Shown here piece after piece: positions 8,851 to 18,387 of a stretch of 64,000 nucleotides of DNA (position 1 is the stretch's first letter; every line of letters starts with the position of its first letter). The stretch is from Methyloprofundus sp. Lineage in GTDB: Bacteria; Pseudomonadota; Gammaproteobacteria; Methylococcales; Methylomonadaceae. The notes below the pieces were generated by a model. The model did no database searches. It was not told where the DNA came from and saw only the letters and a list, made by a program, of their open reading frames with translations. The position numbers and the translations under genes were made by a program. The stretch covers positions 1,550,001-1,614,000 of the forward strand of contig AP023240.1 of assembly GCA_016592635.1 (NCBI GenBank), in the 5' to 3' direction.

Positions 8851-9135
8851 ATGAGATTAAGTAACACTGAGGTTAATACAATTAAAACTGCTGTGTTTGA
8901 GCTTGATCTTCATGCGCATATTTTTCTATTTGGTAGTCGGGTAGATGATAGTAAGCGCGGTGGTGATATAGATCTGCTGATTGAATCTAAAAAACTGACC
9001 AAGCAAGATTTGCGTATTATACGTAGACAATTTTATGCAAAATTTGGTGAGCAGAAAATGGATTTAGTTATAGATAATGGTAGTGATAACCAAGCATTTA
9101 TAAATATGATTAAACCTAAAGCGGTACAGTTATGA
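8851..9135 (+). CDS. mntA: MNT-type nucleotidyltransferase antitoxin (MntA-like)
   Basis: A 94-residue minimal nucleotidyltransferase. The active-site motif is FGSR followed by GGDIDLLIE (GS-x9-DxD), as in the antitoxins that adenylylate HEPN toxins. The ATG lies one base after the ptuB stop, and the stop overlaps the next start in an ATGA. Pairing with the downstream HEPN protein is the MntA-HepT arrangement, in which MntA blocks HepT by adding AMP to a tyrosine near its RX4HXY motif. I infer the same chemistry from motif and context. Confidence 0.85.
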   Translation: MRLSNTEVNTIKTAVFELDLHAHIFLFGSRVDDSKRGGDIDLLIESKKLTKQDLRIIRRQFYAKFGEQKMDLVIDNGSDNQAFINMIKPKAVQL

Positions 9136-9569
9136 GTTTGGTGTATTTAGAAGAGTTGATGTGTTCTTTAGAAAAACAGCTGTTTTGGCTAGATTATTCC
9201 TATCAGCAGGTAAAGGGCTTATCATCACCCGCAAAGTTTAGTATTGAACAATTTAATCAGTTTGAAAATCTATGCAGTCGCTATGCGCGGACGATTGATT
9301 TTTTGGTTCGTAAAGTATTTCGGTGCTTGGATGATGTGGAATTTGAAAATCAAGGTACCTTAATCGATGTTGTTAATCATGCGCATAAGCGAGGCTTGTT
9401 TACTGATATAGAGTTGATTAGACAAATTAAAGATATTCGTAATGAGATAGTGCATGAGTATTTAGATGATGCTTTGCAAGGTGTATTTGTTGATGTAGTG
9501 GCAACAGCACCAGAGTTATTAGCAATAGGGCGGAATACTTTGCAATATGCTAAGGCTTTAAATAACTAA
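9132..9569 (+). CDS. hepT: HEPN-domain RNase toxin, HepT-like
   Basis: A 145-residue all-helical protein with the HEPN nuclease motif RNEIVHEY (R-x4-H-x-Y), exactly the form seen in HepT toxins, at about residues 105-112. It overlaps the nucleotidyltransferase gene by four bases and is the last gene of the packed accessory operon. HepT-type toxins cleave RNA, and the target cannot be read here. The frame appears complete. A 101-base gap then separates it from proA, where ordinary housekeeping sequence resumes. Confidence 0.82.
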   Translation: MSLVYLEELMCSLEKQLFWLDYSYQQVKGLSSPAKFSIEQFNQFENLCSRYARTIDFLVRKVFRCLDDVEFENQGTLIDVVNHAHKRGLFTDIELIRQIKDIRNEIVHEYLDDALQGVFVDVVATAPELLAIGRNTLQYAKALNN

Positions 9570-9670
9570 ATTGTCTCATGGTAAGTGGCAGTCTAATCAA
9601 ATAAGCGTGTGTAGTAATATTTTATCGTCTCTCATACCCTGTTTCGGGACGAAAAATCAATGAGTAAATA

Positions 9671-10927
9671 ATGAATATAAAAGAATACATGGCCACTTTA
9701 GGTCAGCAAGCAAAAGTGGCGGGTCGTGAAGTCAGTCGTGCTGATTCAGGAAAAAAGAATGCTGCTTTGTTGGCGATTGCCGAGCAATTAGGCTTACAAA
9801 CAGATTTTTTGGCAGCAGAAAATGCGAAAGATTTACTGGCAGGAAAAGAAAAAGGCTTAGACGCAGCTTTATTAGATCGTTTGGAATTAACACCTGCTAG
9901 AATTCAAGCAATGATTGAAGGCTTGCAAGAAGTTGCGGCTTTACCTGATCCTATCGGTGCTATTTCAGATTTAGATTACCGCCCAAGCGGTATTCAAGTC
10001 GGTAAAATGCGGGTGCCATTAGGGGTGATTGGTATTATTTATGAATCACGTCCGAATGTAACAGTGGATGCGGCGGCTTTATGTTTAAAATCGGGTAATG
10101 CGTGTATTTTGCGTGGCGGCTCTGAGTCCATTCATTCTAATAAAGCGATTGCCAGTTGCATTGCAAAAGGCTTGGAACAGGCAGGATTGCCTATGCAGGC
10201 AGTACAAGTTGTTGAGACGACTGATAGAGCAGCAGTTGGCGAATTAATTACGCTGAATGACTATGTGGATGTGATTGTACCACGTGGTGGTAAAAGCTTG
10301 ATTGAGCGTATTTCCAAAGAAGCGACTATTGCAGTTATTAAGCATTTAGATGGTATTTGTCATGTTTATATTGATGGTGCAGCGGATATCAGCAAAGCAG
10401 TCAGTATTGCTGTGAATGCGAAAACACATCGTTACGGTGTTTGTAATGCGATGGAAACCTTGTTGGTTGCAGAGACAATTGCTGCTCAGGTACTGCCAGA
10501 GCTTGCCAAGCAATATAAAGCGAAAGGTGTGGAATTGCGTGGCTGTTTGAAAACCTGCTCTATTGTGCCTGATTGCGTACGTGCAACTGAAGAAGATTGG
10601 CAAACTGAATATTTGGCACCTATTTTATCGATTAAAATAGTGGCTGATATTGATGCCGCTATGATGCATATTAATCAGTTCAGTTCAGGACATACTGAGT
10701 CTATTGTGACTGAAAACTATACCTTAGCACGACGTTTCTTACGTGAAATAGACTCTAGTTCGGTAATGGTGAATGCTTCCACGCGCTTTGCAGATGGTTT
10801 TGAATATGGCTTAGGTGCTGAAATTGGTATCAGTACTGATAAATTACATGCGCGTGGACCCGTTGGTTTGGAAGGCTTGACCAGTTTAAAATATGTGGTA
10901 TTAGGTGATGGCCATATTCGTCAGTAA
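9671..10927 (+). CDS. proA: glutamate-5-semialdehyde dehydrogenase (gamma-glutamyl phosphate reductase)
   Basis: ProA reduces gamma-glutamyl phosphate with NADPH, the second step of proline synthesis. The 418 residues match the family (about 417). The catalytic cysteine is Cys258 in [14 protein letters not shown], and [20 protein letters not shown] is the conserved cofactor-side segment. The C-terminal [11 protein letters not shown] is also typical. The nadD ATG follows the stop codon without any spacer, so proA-nadD-rsfS is an operon, an order common in gammaproteobacteria. Confidence 0.97.
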   Translation: MNIKEYMATLGQQAKVAGREVSRADSGKKNAALLAIAEQLGLQTDFLAAENAKDLLAGKEKGLDAALLDRLELTPARIQAMIEGLQEVAALPDPIGAISDLDYRPSGIQVGKMRVPLGVIGIIYESRPNVTVDAAALCLKSGNACILRGGSESIHSNKAIASCIAKGLEQAGLPMQAVQVVETTDRAAVGELITLNDYVDVIVPRGGKSLIERISKEATIAVIKHLDGICHVYIDGAADISKAVSIAVNAKTHRYGVCNAMETLLVAETIAAQVLPELAKQYKAKGVELRGCLKTCSIVPDCVRATEEDWQTEYLAPILSIKIVADIDAAMMHINQFSSGHTESIVTENYTLARRFLREIDSSSVMVNASTRFADGFEYGLGAEIGISTDKLHARGPVGLEGLTSLKYVVLGDGHIRQ

Positions 10928-11548
10928 ATGATTGGCATTTATGGCGGTACGTTTAATCCGATTCATTATGGGCATTTACGTACTGCCATAGAAGTGCGAG
11001 AAATTTTTGGCTTAGATGAGTTGCGTTTATTGCCGTGTGCACAGCCTGCACATCGTGCTACACCAGAAGTCAGTTCGGAACAACGATTGCAGATGTTGCA
11101 ACTTGCTATTTCGGAGGCACCTGAATTACAGATTGATACCCGTGAATTAGAACGTGCTGGTATCTCTTATATGGTCGATACCTTGGCGGCTATTCGTGCT
11201 GAAGTTCGGCAGGTGCCGATTATGCTCTTTATTGGTATGGATGCTTTTAATGGTTTAACGAGCTGGCATAGATGGCAAGAGCTATTCGACTATGCACATA
11301 TTGTAGTGATGACTAGGCCAAAATTTGGTGCAGAAAAGCCCCCTGATTTTATTAAAAATAAACAAGTTAGCGATAGACAGTCGTTAAAATCTTATCCAAG
11401 TGGTAAAATCTATTTTCAACAAGTAACACAACTGGAAATTTCAGCAACCTTTATTAGAAGGATCTTTGCTGAAAATAACAACCCCGGATTTTTATTACCA
11501 AAATCCGTTATTAATTATATACAAACGCACCGATTGTACGGTGCTTGA
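10928..11548 (+). CDS. nadD: nicotinate-nucleotide adenylyltransferase
   Basis: NadD adenylylates nicotinate mononucleotide, the penultimate step of NAD synthesis. The 206-residue protein starts MIGIYGGTFNPIHYGHL, the nucleotidyltransferase T/HxxH loop, and ends with the adenylyl-binding SATFIRR. SYMVDTL and GMDAFNGLTSWHRW are further family segments. Its start codon directly abuts the proA stop, and rsfS follows after 18 bases. Confidence 0.96.
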   Translation: MIGIYGGTFNPIHYGHLRTAIEVREIFGLDELRLLPCAQPAHRATPEVSSEQRLQMLQLAISEAPELQIDTRELERAGISYMVDTLAAIRAEVRQVPIMLFIGMDAFNGLTSWHRWQELFDYAHIVVMTRPKFGAEKPPDFIKNKQVSDRQSLKSYPSGKIYFQQVTQLEISATFIRRIFAENNNPGFLLPKSVINYIQTHRLYGA

Positions 11549-11566
11549 TCGTTTTTAGGAAATTGA

Positions 11567-11923
11567 ATGCAAGCAGAAGATTTATTAGCCCTTGTGACTA
11601 ATGTGTTAGATGAGCGTAAGGCAGAAAATGTTGTCACTATTGATGTGATTGGCAGAACTAGCTTTACCGATTATATGGTGATTGCCACTGGAACCTCGGC
11701 AAGACATATTAAAGCTTTGTGTGGTTACGTATCGCAAGCACTAAAAGAGCAAGGTATATTGCCTTTAGGAACAGAAGGTGAACAAGGCTCTGAGTGGGTC
11801 TTAGTTGATTTGGGTGATGTGATTTTACATGTTATGACGGCACAAACACGCGAATTTTATCAATTAGAAAAGCTGTGGACTGTGGATAATTTTGTTGAAG
11901 AAACAGAATACGAAGAAGAGTAA
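11567..11923 (+). CDS. rsfS: ribosomal silencing factor RsfS
   Basis: RsfS (formerly YbeB, Iojap family) binds ribosomal protein L14 on the 50S subunit and prevents subunit joining under starvation. The 118-residue sequence shows the typical FTDYMVIATGTSARHIKAL and EGEQGSEWVLVDLGDVILHVM blocks, followed by REFYQLEKLW. The length is normal with a short acidic tail. A GGAAATTGA sequence before the ATG supports the start. It is third in the proA-nadD-rsfS operon. Confidence 0.96.
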   Translation: MQAEDLLALVTNVLDERKAENVVTIDVIGRTSFTDYMVIATGTSARHIKALCGYVSQALKEQGILPLGTEGEQGSEWVLVDLGDVILHVMTAQTREFYQLEKLWTVDNFVEETEYEEE

Positions 11924-11948
11924 TTGCGAACTTAATTAGGAACGCTTT

Positions 11949-12368
11949 ATGAAAAAAATTGTTACCAGTGTGTTGTTTACTGCTTTGAGTATGCCTGCTG
12001 TTTCTGCAACAACGCCTGATATAAAAGAAGGCTTGTGGGAAGTGCGGACACAGGCAAATATTCCGGGCATGCCTGTAGAGTTGCCCGCGCAAACTGTGCA
12101 GCAATGCTTTACCAAACAAAGCATGAACCCAAAGAATATTTTACAAAATAGTAGTTGTAAGATGCAAGATATGGATATTCAAGCCAACTCTGTTAAATGG
12201 AAAATGACTTGTCAGCAGCAAGGGATGCAGTTGCACGGTGGCGGGGATATTCAGTATCAGAAAACTTCATTTGTGGGGACAACCACAATGATTATGCAAG
12301 GTGGCCCACAAGGTTCAATGACTATGCAGGCGCAAATCACTGGGCGTTATATCGGGAAATGCCGTTAG
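11949..12368 (+). CDS. DUF3617 periplasmic protein
   Basis: A 139-residue exported protein. Residues 1-20 form a signal peptide (MKKIVTSVLFTALSMPAVSA), so it is secreted to the periplasm. The mature part begins with IKEGLWEV, the hallmark opening of DUF3617. It continues with the paired cysteines of that family (VQQCFT, SSCKM, MTCQQ, IGKCR), which probably form disulfides. Repeated Met and Gln residues (QGMQLHGG, MIMQGGPQGSM) give a Met-rich character. Function is unknown for the family. It lies 25 bases after rsfS and 52 bases before dapA. Confidence 0.85.
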   Translation: MKKIVTSVLFTALSMPAVSATTPDIKEGLWEVRTQANIPGMPVELPAQTVQQCFTKQSMNPKNILQNSSCKMQDMDIQANSVKWKMTCQQQGMQLHGGGDIQYQKTSFVGTTTMIMQGGPQGSMTMQAQITGRYIGKCR

Positions 12369-12420
12369 GATTTCGTTATAATAGTATTTATATATTTTTT
12401 AAATTATTTGAGAGTTATTC

Positions 12421-13296
12421 ATGATTCAAGGTAGTATCGTAGCGTTAGTCACCCCAATGTTTGATAACGGCGATGTGGATAAGGACAGTCTTAAAAAATT
12501 AGTAGAGTTCCATATTGAGCAGGGGACTGATGCCATTGTTGCTATGGGTACTACTGGCGAATCAGCGACTTTGAATGAACATGAGCATATGGGTGTGGTC
12601 AAAGCAATAGTCGATTATGTGGCGGGGCGTATTCCTGTTATTGCCGGAACTGGAGCCAATTCAACGACAGAAGCGATTAGTTTAACGCAAGCTGCTAAGC
12701 TTGCAGGTGCAGATGCCTGCTTGTTAGTGACACCTTATTATAATAAGCCAACGCAAGAAGGCTTATACCTGCATTATAAAGCCGTAGCTGAGGCAGTTGA
12801 TATTCCGCAGATTTTATATAATGTTCCAGGGCGTACTGCTTGTGATATGTTGCCGGAAACGGTAGGTCGTTTAGCGAAAATAGCAAATATAGTCGGTGTG
12901 AAAGAAGCAACAGGTGATTTATCTCGCGTACCTGTGTTACGTGAATTATGTGGTGAAGATTTTGCCTTGTATACAGGGGATGATGCTAGTAGCTGTGAAT
13001 TTTGCTTACTAGGTGGTAATGGCAGTATTACTGTTTCAGGTAATGTAGCACCACGCTTAGTGCATAATATGATTACTGCGGCGATTAATGATGATCGTGA
13101 AACAGCAACCAGCGTAGATGCTAATTTGCGTGGTTTGCATAAACACTTATTTATCCAGTCTAATCCAATTCCAGTTAAATGGGCAGTTGCTGAACTTGGC
13201 TTAATGGGGCAAGGCATTCGTTTACCTTTGACTCAATTAACAGCAGATTGTTTTGCTGAAGTGCGTGCTGCTATGCAACAAGCAAAGGTGCTTTAG
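12421..13296 (+). CDS. dapA: 4-hydroxy-tetrahydrodipicolinate synthase
   Basis: DapA condenses pyruvate with aspartate semialdehyde, the first committed step to diaminopimelate and lysine. The 291 residues match the family. The Schiff-base lysine is Lys161 (GVKEATGDL), the catalytic tyrosine is Tyr133 (YNVPGR), and the threonine pair is in [11 protein letters not shown]. dapA followed by bamC is a conserved gammaproteobacterial pair and is kept here, with 113 bases of spacer that contain a palindrome. Confidence 0.97.
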   Translation: MIQGSIVALVTPMFDNGDVDKDSLKKLVEFHIEQGTDAIVAMGTTGESATLNEHEHMGVVKAIVDYVAGRIPVIAGTGANSTTEAISLTQAAKLAGADACLLVTPYYNKPTQEGLYLHYKAVAEAVDIPQILYNVPGRTACDMLPETVGRLAKIANIVGVKEATGDLSRVPVLRELCGEDFALYTGDDASSCEFCLLGGNGSITVSGNVAPRLVHNMITAAINDDRETATSVDANLRGLHKHLFIQSNPIPVKWAVAELGLMGQGIRLPLTQLTADCFAEVRAAMQQAKVL

Positions 13297-13366
13297 TTTT
13301 TCTATCTTACCGACAATTGTTCTGCACTTAAAGCAGATGTAACTTGCAATTACTAAGCATCTTATT

Positions 13367-13391
13367 GTTTCCCATGTTTCTGCATGGGAAC
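13367..13391. repeat. short palindrome of the 'TTCCCATG...CATGGGAA' family
   Basis: Arms TTCCCATG and CATGGGAA with a small loop lie between dapA and bamC. The arm ends resemble the larger nested palindrome at 50857-50960, which also reads TTCCCATG...CATGGGAA. It may act as an attenuator or be an eroded copy of that repeat. Confidence 0.6.
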
Positions 13392-13409
13392 TATTATCAA
13401 TCAAGTTAG

Positions 13410-13994
13410 ATGAAACCAAGCAAAATTATTTTTATTCTTTCTTTAGCGCAATTAACAGCTTGTAGCTACTTCTTTCCTGATAAAGAAACAGACTACGTGT
13501 ATAGCAAGGAAGTGCCGCCTTTAGAAATGCCGCCTGATTTACGTGCGGAAAAGCAACAAATAGCTGCTGACGATAGCGTGGGAGCTTCCTCGGTTACTTT
13601 GGCAAATACCGTAGAATATTTTAAAGATGATTTAGGTGCTTATTTACGCATTAATTCACCTTTTGCGCGTGTTTGGCGGGTGGTTGGCAAAGCGATCACC
13701 GCACAGTCTATTGAAATTGTTGATAAGGATCGCTCGCATGCGACTTATTACGTCAAGTATGATCCTGCCTTACAAGAAGTTGCCGATGGTTCATTCTGGG
13801 ATGAAGTCGTTTTTTTCTTTGGCAGTGATGTGCATCAGGAAGAGCTATATATGATTTATCTGGCTGAAGCTGAACAAGGAACCGGGACAGGTGTATTTGT
13901 GCAAGATGAACATGGCAATAGTGTCTCATCAGGAGATGGTGAGAAATTATTAAACTTACTTTATGATGCAATTAAAAAGGATTTTGAGGGTTAA
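13410..13994 (+). CDS. bamC: BamC-like outer-membrane assembly lipoprotein
   Basis: A 194-residue lipoprotein. Its lipobox is LTAC with Cys18, so it is exported and lipidated. The following region matches the BamC/NlpB N-terminus: DYVYSKEVPPLEMPPDL, the extended segment that docks onto BamD. A single helix-grip-like domain follows (residues about 70-190, ending LLNLLYDAIKKDFEG). It is shorter than E. coli BamC (about 344 residues), apparently having one rather than two C-terminal domains. The location directly after dapA supports the assignment. Confidence 0.85.
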   Translation: MKPSKIIFILSLAQLTACSYFFPDKETDYVYSKEVPPLEMPPDLRAEKQQIAADDSVGASSVTLANTVEYFKDDLGAYLRINSPFARVWRVVGKAITAQSIEIVDKDRSHATYYVKYDPALQEVADGSFWDEVVFFFGSDVHQEELYMIYLAEAEQGTGTGVFVQDEHGNSVSSGDGEKLLNLLYDAIKKDFEG

Positions 13995-14031
13995 AATTAA
14001 TGTAACATTTTATAATGTTGCCTACATTCTC

Positions 14032-14076
14032 GTAGGTGCAGATTTATCTGCACATTGCGGCTAAAGCCACACCTAC
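14032..14076 (+). repeat. 45-bp palindromic repeat, copy 1 (three-way-junction type)
   Basis: The outer arms GTAGGTG and CACCTAC bracket two inner hairpins (GTGCAGATttATCTGCAC and GGCTaaAGCC). The same 45 bases occur without any mismatch in reverse orientation at 59016-59060, and homology stops at the arm ends. It lies in the 224-base gap between bamC and purL. Confidence 0.95.
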
Positions 14077-14218
14077 GGATTAATATTTTGCTAAACTTTC
14101 TTAGTTTAGGCATTAATTGCCCCACCTTCAGCTATCAACATCATTTCTTTAACTCTAATTTAAAATACTTGGGCACATTTCATTAGCTCATTATTAACTC
14201 ACATAAACACTCTTTAAC

Positions 14219-17200
14219 ATGCTTAAAATTTCTGGCTCTGCCGCACTTTCAAAATTTAGAATTCAAAAACTACTCAATGATTTACAAACGGTAGATGCAA
14301 GTATCAGTGATGTTGCAGCGAGTTATTTGCATTTTGTTGATACTGATACCGAGCTTAGTACCGAGCAGCAAACTATTTTAGAGCAATTATTAGCTTATGG
14401 TTCCACTGCAGAAAATATTCCAACAGCAAATGGCATTAATTGTTGGGTTATTCCACGTCCGGGTACCATTTCACCGTGGTCTAGTAAGGCAACCGAAATT
14501 TCCCAACGTTGTGGTTTGGAGGTAGAGCGGTTAGAACGTGGTGTTGCCTACACGATTTACACTGAAACAGAATTAAGTGCTACTCAGCAAACTGCCCTAC
14601 ATGCTTTATTGCATGACCGGATGACGCAAGCCGTCATTACCGATATTGAGCATGCTAATATTTTTACCCATCATCAACCACAACCTGGCACTACGGTTGC
14701 TATTATGCAACAAGGTCGTACTGCTTTGGTAGCGGCTAATACGGAGTTGGGGTTGGCCTTGTCAGGTGATGAAATAGATTATTTAACAGATAGTTTTACT
14801 GCATTAGGCCGTGATCCGAGCGATGTTGAATTAATGATGTTTGCGCAAGCTAACTCAGAGCACTGTCGCCATAAAATCTTTAATGCAGGCTGGACGATTG
14901 ATGGTGTAGACGAGGCCAAGTCACTATTTAGCATGATTCGTAATACCGCAGAGCAGAACCCTGATGGCATTTTATCGGCCTATAGTGATAATGCTTCGGT
15001 TACTGAAGGCTCCACTGCTAATGTCTTTATTCGTGACCCGCACACAGGTGAGTATGCCTACATAGAAGAAGACGCGCACTTATTAATGAAAGTGGAAACC
15101 CACAACCATCCCACTGCGATTGCGCCGCATTCTGGTGCAGCTACAGGTTCAGGTGGAGAGATTCGTGATGAAGGTGCGACTGGACGTGGTTCTGCTACTA
15201 AAGCAGGTTTAACTGGTTTTACGGTTTCCAATTTAAAAATCCCAGGTTTTGTGCAGCCTTGGGAAAGCGATAATGGCAAGCCAGAGCGCATTGCTTCTGC
15301 TTTAGATATTATGCTGGACGGGCCAATCGGTGGTGCAGCTTTTAATAATGAATTTGGTCGCCCGAATATTGCAGGTTATTTTCGTAGCTTTGAGCAAGTC
15401 GTTACCGGCAGTGATGGTGATAGCTTACGCGGCTATCATAAGCCGATTATGATTGCTGGTGGCATGGGCAATATTCGTCCGATGTTGGTTGATAAGCATA
15501 AGATTCCTACTGGTTCTTTGATTATTATTCTTGGCGGCCCTGCGATGTTAATTGGCTTGGGCGGTAGTGCGGCTTCCTCGCAAACTTCAGGGGAAAGTGC
15601 AGCTGAATTAGATTTTGCTTCAGTGCAGCGTGAAAATCCGGAAATGGAACGCCGTTGTCAGGAAGTCATCAATCATTGTAATGCCTTGGGTGATGACACG
15701 CCAGTAGTCTCAATTCATGATATAGGGGCGGGTGGTTTATCCAATGCGGTACCTGAAATTATTCATGATTGTGAGCAAGGCGGAATTTTTGAATTGCGCA
15801 AAGTCAATAATGATGATCAAGGTATGACACCGATGCAAATTTGGTGTAATGAAGCACAAGAGCGTTATGTGGTCGCTATTAAACCTGAGTCGTTGGAATT
15901 ATTTGAAGCCTTTTGTGTGCGGGAGCATTGTTTATATGCCGTGATTGGTGAAGCAACGGATAGCGAACATTTGACCTTAAATGATGAAATGTTTGGTGAT
16001 AAGCCTGTTGATATTCCGATGTCGGTATTGTTTGGTAACTCACCAAAATTACATCGTGATGTTAAACGGGTTGCCATTGAACAACAGGTACTAGATTTTT
16101 CACAAGTTGATATGGCCGAAGCGGTTAAGCGTGTATTAGCTTTTCCTGCCGTTGCTGATAAGAGCTTCTTGATTCATATTGGAGATCGTTCGGTAACTGG
16201 TTTGGTGGTGCGTGATCAAATGGTCGGCCCTTGGCAAATTCCAGTAGCGGATGTAGCGGTAACTGCATCAGGTTTTCAAGCCTTAACGGGTGAAGCCATG
16301 GCAATGGGTGAACGGACACCTTTAGCGGTTATTAATGCACCTGCTTCAGGGCGTATGGCAATTGCCGAAGCACTCACCAATTTGGCGGCTGCACGGGTTG
16401 AGTCATTAAAGCATATTAAAATTTCAGCCAACTGGATGGCTGCCGCTGGTAGCGAAGGTGAGGACGCGGCTTTATTTGATACTGTCAAAACGGTTGGTAT
16501 GGAGTTATGCCCTGAATTAGGCATTGCTATTCCTGTGGGTAAAGATTCTTTATCCATGAAAACCGTATGGCAAGAGGGTGGTCAAGAAAAAACCATGACA
16601 TCTCCGCTATCCTTAATTATTACCGCATTTGCCCCCGTTGTTGATGTCAGCCAAACCTTAACCCCTGAATTAAAAAATGAGGATAGTGTTTTAATCTTGG
16701 TGGATTTAGGGCAAGGTAAAAACCGTTTAGGTGGCTCTATATTGGCACAAGTTTATCAACAAATGGGTCAGGAAGTACCTGATGTAGATGATGCCGCATT
16801 ATTGAAAGCATTTTTTAATACTATTCAAATTTTGAATGCTGATACCAAGCTGTTGGCTTACCATGATCGTTCTGATGGTGGTTTGTTAGCCACTGTAACA
16901 GAGATGCTGTTTGCTGGACGTAAAGGTGTGGAACTGGAATTGGATCGTTTGGGTGCTGATGTGTTAGCCACCTTATTTAATGAAGAGCTGGGCGCAGTTG
17001 TTCAGGTCAAGCAAAGTGATTGTGATGCTGTCTTAGATGTTTTTGCAGCAGCAGGCTTAGCAGAATGTACGCATCTGATCGGCTGGGTAGTGGAAGAAGA
17101 GCAACAGCTCAATATCAGTTATCAAGGCGAGACTATTTATACTGCGGCACGTGCAGAGTTGCAACAAACTTGGTCGGAAGTCAGTTACCGTATGCAAGCA

Positions 17201-18085
17201 TTAAGGGATAACCCTGATTGTGCACAGCAGCAGTTTGATCGTATTAAAGATAATAAAGACCCTGGTTTGACTGCGAAGCTGAGCTTTGATGTCAATGCTG
17301 ATATTAGCGCACCTTTTGCCGCAAGCCGGCCAAGGGTTGCCATTTTAAGAGAGCAGGGTGTTAATGGGCATGTGGAAATGGCAGCTGCTTTTGATAAAGC
17401 GGGTTTTACCAGCATTGATGTGCATATGACCGATATTATTAGTGGCAGGATCAGTCTACAAGGTTTTGTCGGCTTAGTTGCTTGTGGTGGTTTTTCTTAT
17501 GGTGATGTCCTAGGTGCTGGCGGCGGCTGGGCAAAATCTATTCTATTTAATGAACGTGCACGTAATGAATTCTCAGCCTTCTTCCAGCGCAGTGATACTT
17601 TTGGCCTAGGTGTCTGTAATGGTTGTCAAATGTTGGCAGGCCTGAAAGAATTAATTCCGGGTGCTGAACATTGGCCGAAGTTTATGCGTAACAACTCCGA
17701 ACAGTTTGAAGCGCGGGTGGCAATGGTACAAGTACCTGAGTCACCATCGATATTATTGCAAGGTATGGCAGGCTCAAAACTACCAGTTGTTATCGCTCAC
17801 GGTGAAGGTCGTGCAGAATTTAATAACAATGATCAGCAACAAGCTTTGGTTGCATTAAATTATGTTGATCATTATGGCGAGTTAACCACTGATTTCCCAA
17901 TGAACCCCAATGGTTCACCTGAAGGTATTACTGGCTTAACTACAACGGATGGGCGTTTTACTATTATGATGCCACACCCAGAACGTTGTTTTAGAACTTT
18001 GCAAAACTCTTGGCAACCAAATGACTGGGGCGTTGATGGCGCTTGGTTACGCATGTTCAGAAATGCTCGGGTTTGGGTTGGGTAG
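14219..18085 (+). CDS. purL: phosphoribosylformylglycinamidine synthase (large, single-chain form)
   Basis: PurL converts FGAR, glutamine and ATP to FGAM in the fourth step of purine synthesis. The 1288 residues match the fused gammaproteobacterial enzyme (about 1295). Domains in order: an N-terminal linker-like domain, a first synthetase domain ([37 protein letters not shown]), a second AIR-synthetase half, and a C-terminal class I glutamine amidotransferase with the nucleophile in GVCNGCQM and the His in PHPERCFR. The start [15 protein letters not shown] aligns with the E. coli N-terminus. It stands alone, flanked by repeat-containing gaps. Confidence 0.98.
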   Translation: MLKISGSAALSKFRIQKLLNDLQTVDASISDVAASYLHFVDTDTELSTEQQTILEQLLAYGSTAENIPTANGINCWVIPRPGTISPWSSKATEISQRCGLEVERLERGVAYTIYTETELSATQQTALHALLHDRMTQAVITDIEHANIFTHHQPQPGTTVAIMQQGRTALVAANTELGLALSGDEIDYLTDSFTALGRDPSDVELMMFAQANSEHCRHKIFNAGWTIDGVDEAKSLFSMIRNTAEQNPDGILSAYSDNASVTEGSTANVFIRDPHTGEYAYIEEDAHLLMKVETHNHPTAIAPHSGAATGSGGEIRDEGATGRGSATKAGLTGFTVSNLKIPGFVQPWESDNGKPERIASALDIMLDGPIGGAAFNNEFGRPNIAGYFRSFEQVVTGSDGDSLRGYHKPIMIAGGMGNIRPMLVDKHKIPTGSLIIILGGPAMLIGLGGSAASSQTSGESAAELDFASVQRENPEMERRCQEVINHCNALGDDTPVVSIHDIGAGGLSNAVPEIIHDCEQGGIFELRKVNNDDQGMTPMQIWCNEAQERYVVAIKPESLELFEAFCVREHCLYAVIGEATDSEHLTLNDEMFGDKPVDIPMSVLFGNSPKLHRDVKRVAIEQQVLDFSQVDMAEAVKRVLAFPAVADKSFLIHIGDRSVTGLVVRDQMVGPWQIPVADVAVTASGFQALTGEAMAMGERTPLAVINAPASGRMAIAEALTNLAAARVESLKHIKISANWMAAAGSEGEDAALFDTVKTVGMELCPELGIAIPVGKDSLSMKTVWQEGGQEKTMTSPLSLIITAFAPVVDVSQTLTPELKNEDSVLILVDLGQGKNRLGGSILAQVYQQMGQEVPDVDDAALLKAFFNTIQILNADTKLLAYHDRSDGGLLATVTEMLFAGRKGVELELDRLGADVLATLFNEELGAVVQVKQSDCDAVLDVFAAAGLAECTHLIGWVVEEEQQLNISYQGETIYTAARAELQQTWSEVSYRMQALRDNPDCAQQQFDRIKDNKDPGLTAKLSFDVNADISAPFAASRPRVAILREQGVNGHVEMAAAFDKAGFTSIDVHMTDIISGRISLQGFVGLVACGGFSYGDVLGAGGGWAKSILFNERARNEFSAFFQRSDTFGLGVCNGCQMLAGLKELIPGAEHWPKFMRNNSEQFEARVAMVQVPESPSILLQGMAGSKLPVVIAHGEGRAEFNNNDQQQALVALNYVDHYGELTTDFPMNPNGSPEGITGLTTTDGRFTIMMPHPERCFRTLQNSWQPNDWGVDGAWLRMFRNARVWVG

Positions 18086-18387
18086 TACTTGATTGTGTTG
18101 GAATGATTAGCCCCAATTATTCACACTATAACTTCGTTATTCCTATATGCTTCTAGCAGGATTCTTTTGTGCTGATAAGCTCCCGATGAAAAACTTCGGG
18201 AGTGATGAAGTTAAACTAAGTAGTTATTTTTATTAATCTAATACCTTTGTATAATTTAATTACCTTTATAAAAATAAATGTTAATGGAGGGTTGGTAAGG
18301 GTATTGCAGATAATTGTATATTTTACAAAGTTCTCTTAGGGCTGTGAAGTTAAAATCCTGAGCCATACTTTGGGTATTATTAAACCC
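18086..18387. other. 302-base gap between convergent genes
   Basis: The gap separates purL from a minus-strand signalling gene. It contains a 7-bp hairpin (CTCCCGA/TCGGGAG, 18180-18202) that could end purL transcription. The rest is AT-rich sequence in which I see no gene or RNA. Confidence 0.5.
18180..18202 (+). terminator. candidate terminator hairpin after purL
   Basis: A perfect 7-bp stem CTCCCGA/TCGGGAG with a 9-nt loop, 95 bases after the purL stop. No strong T-run follows, so the function is tentative. Confidence 0.35.
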
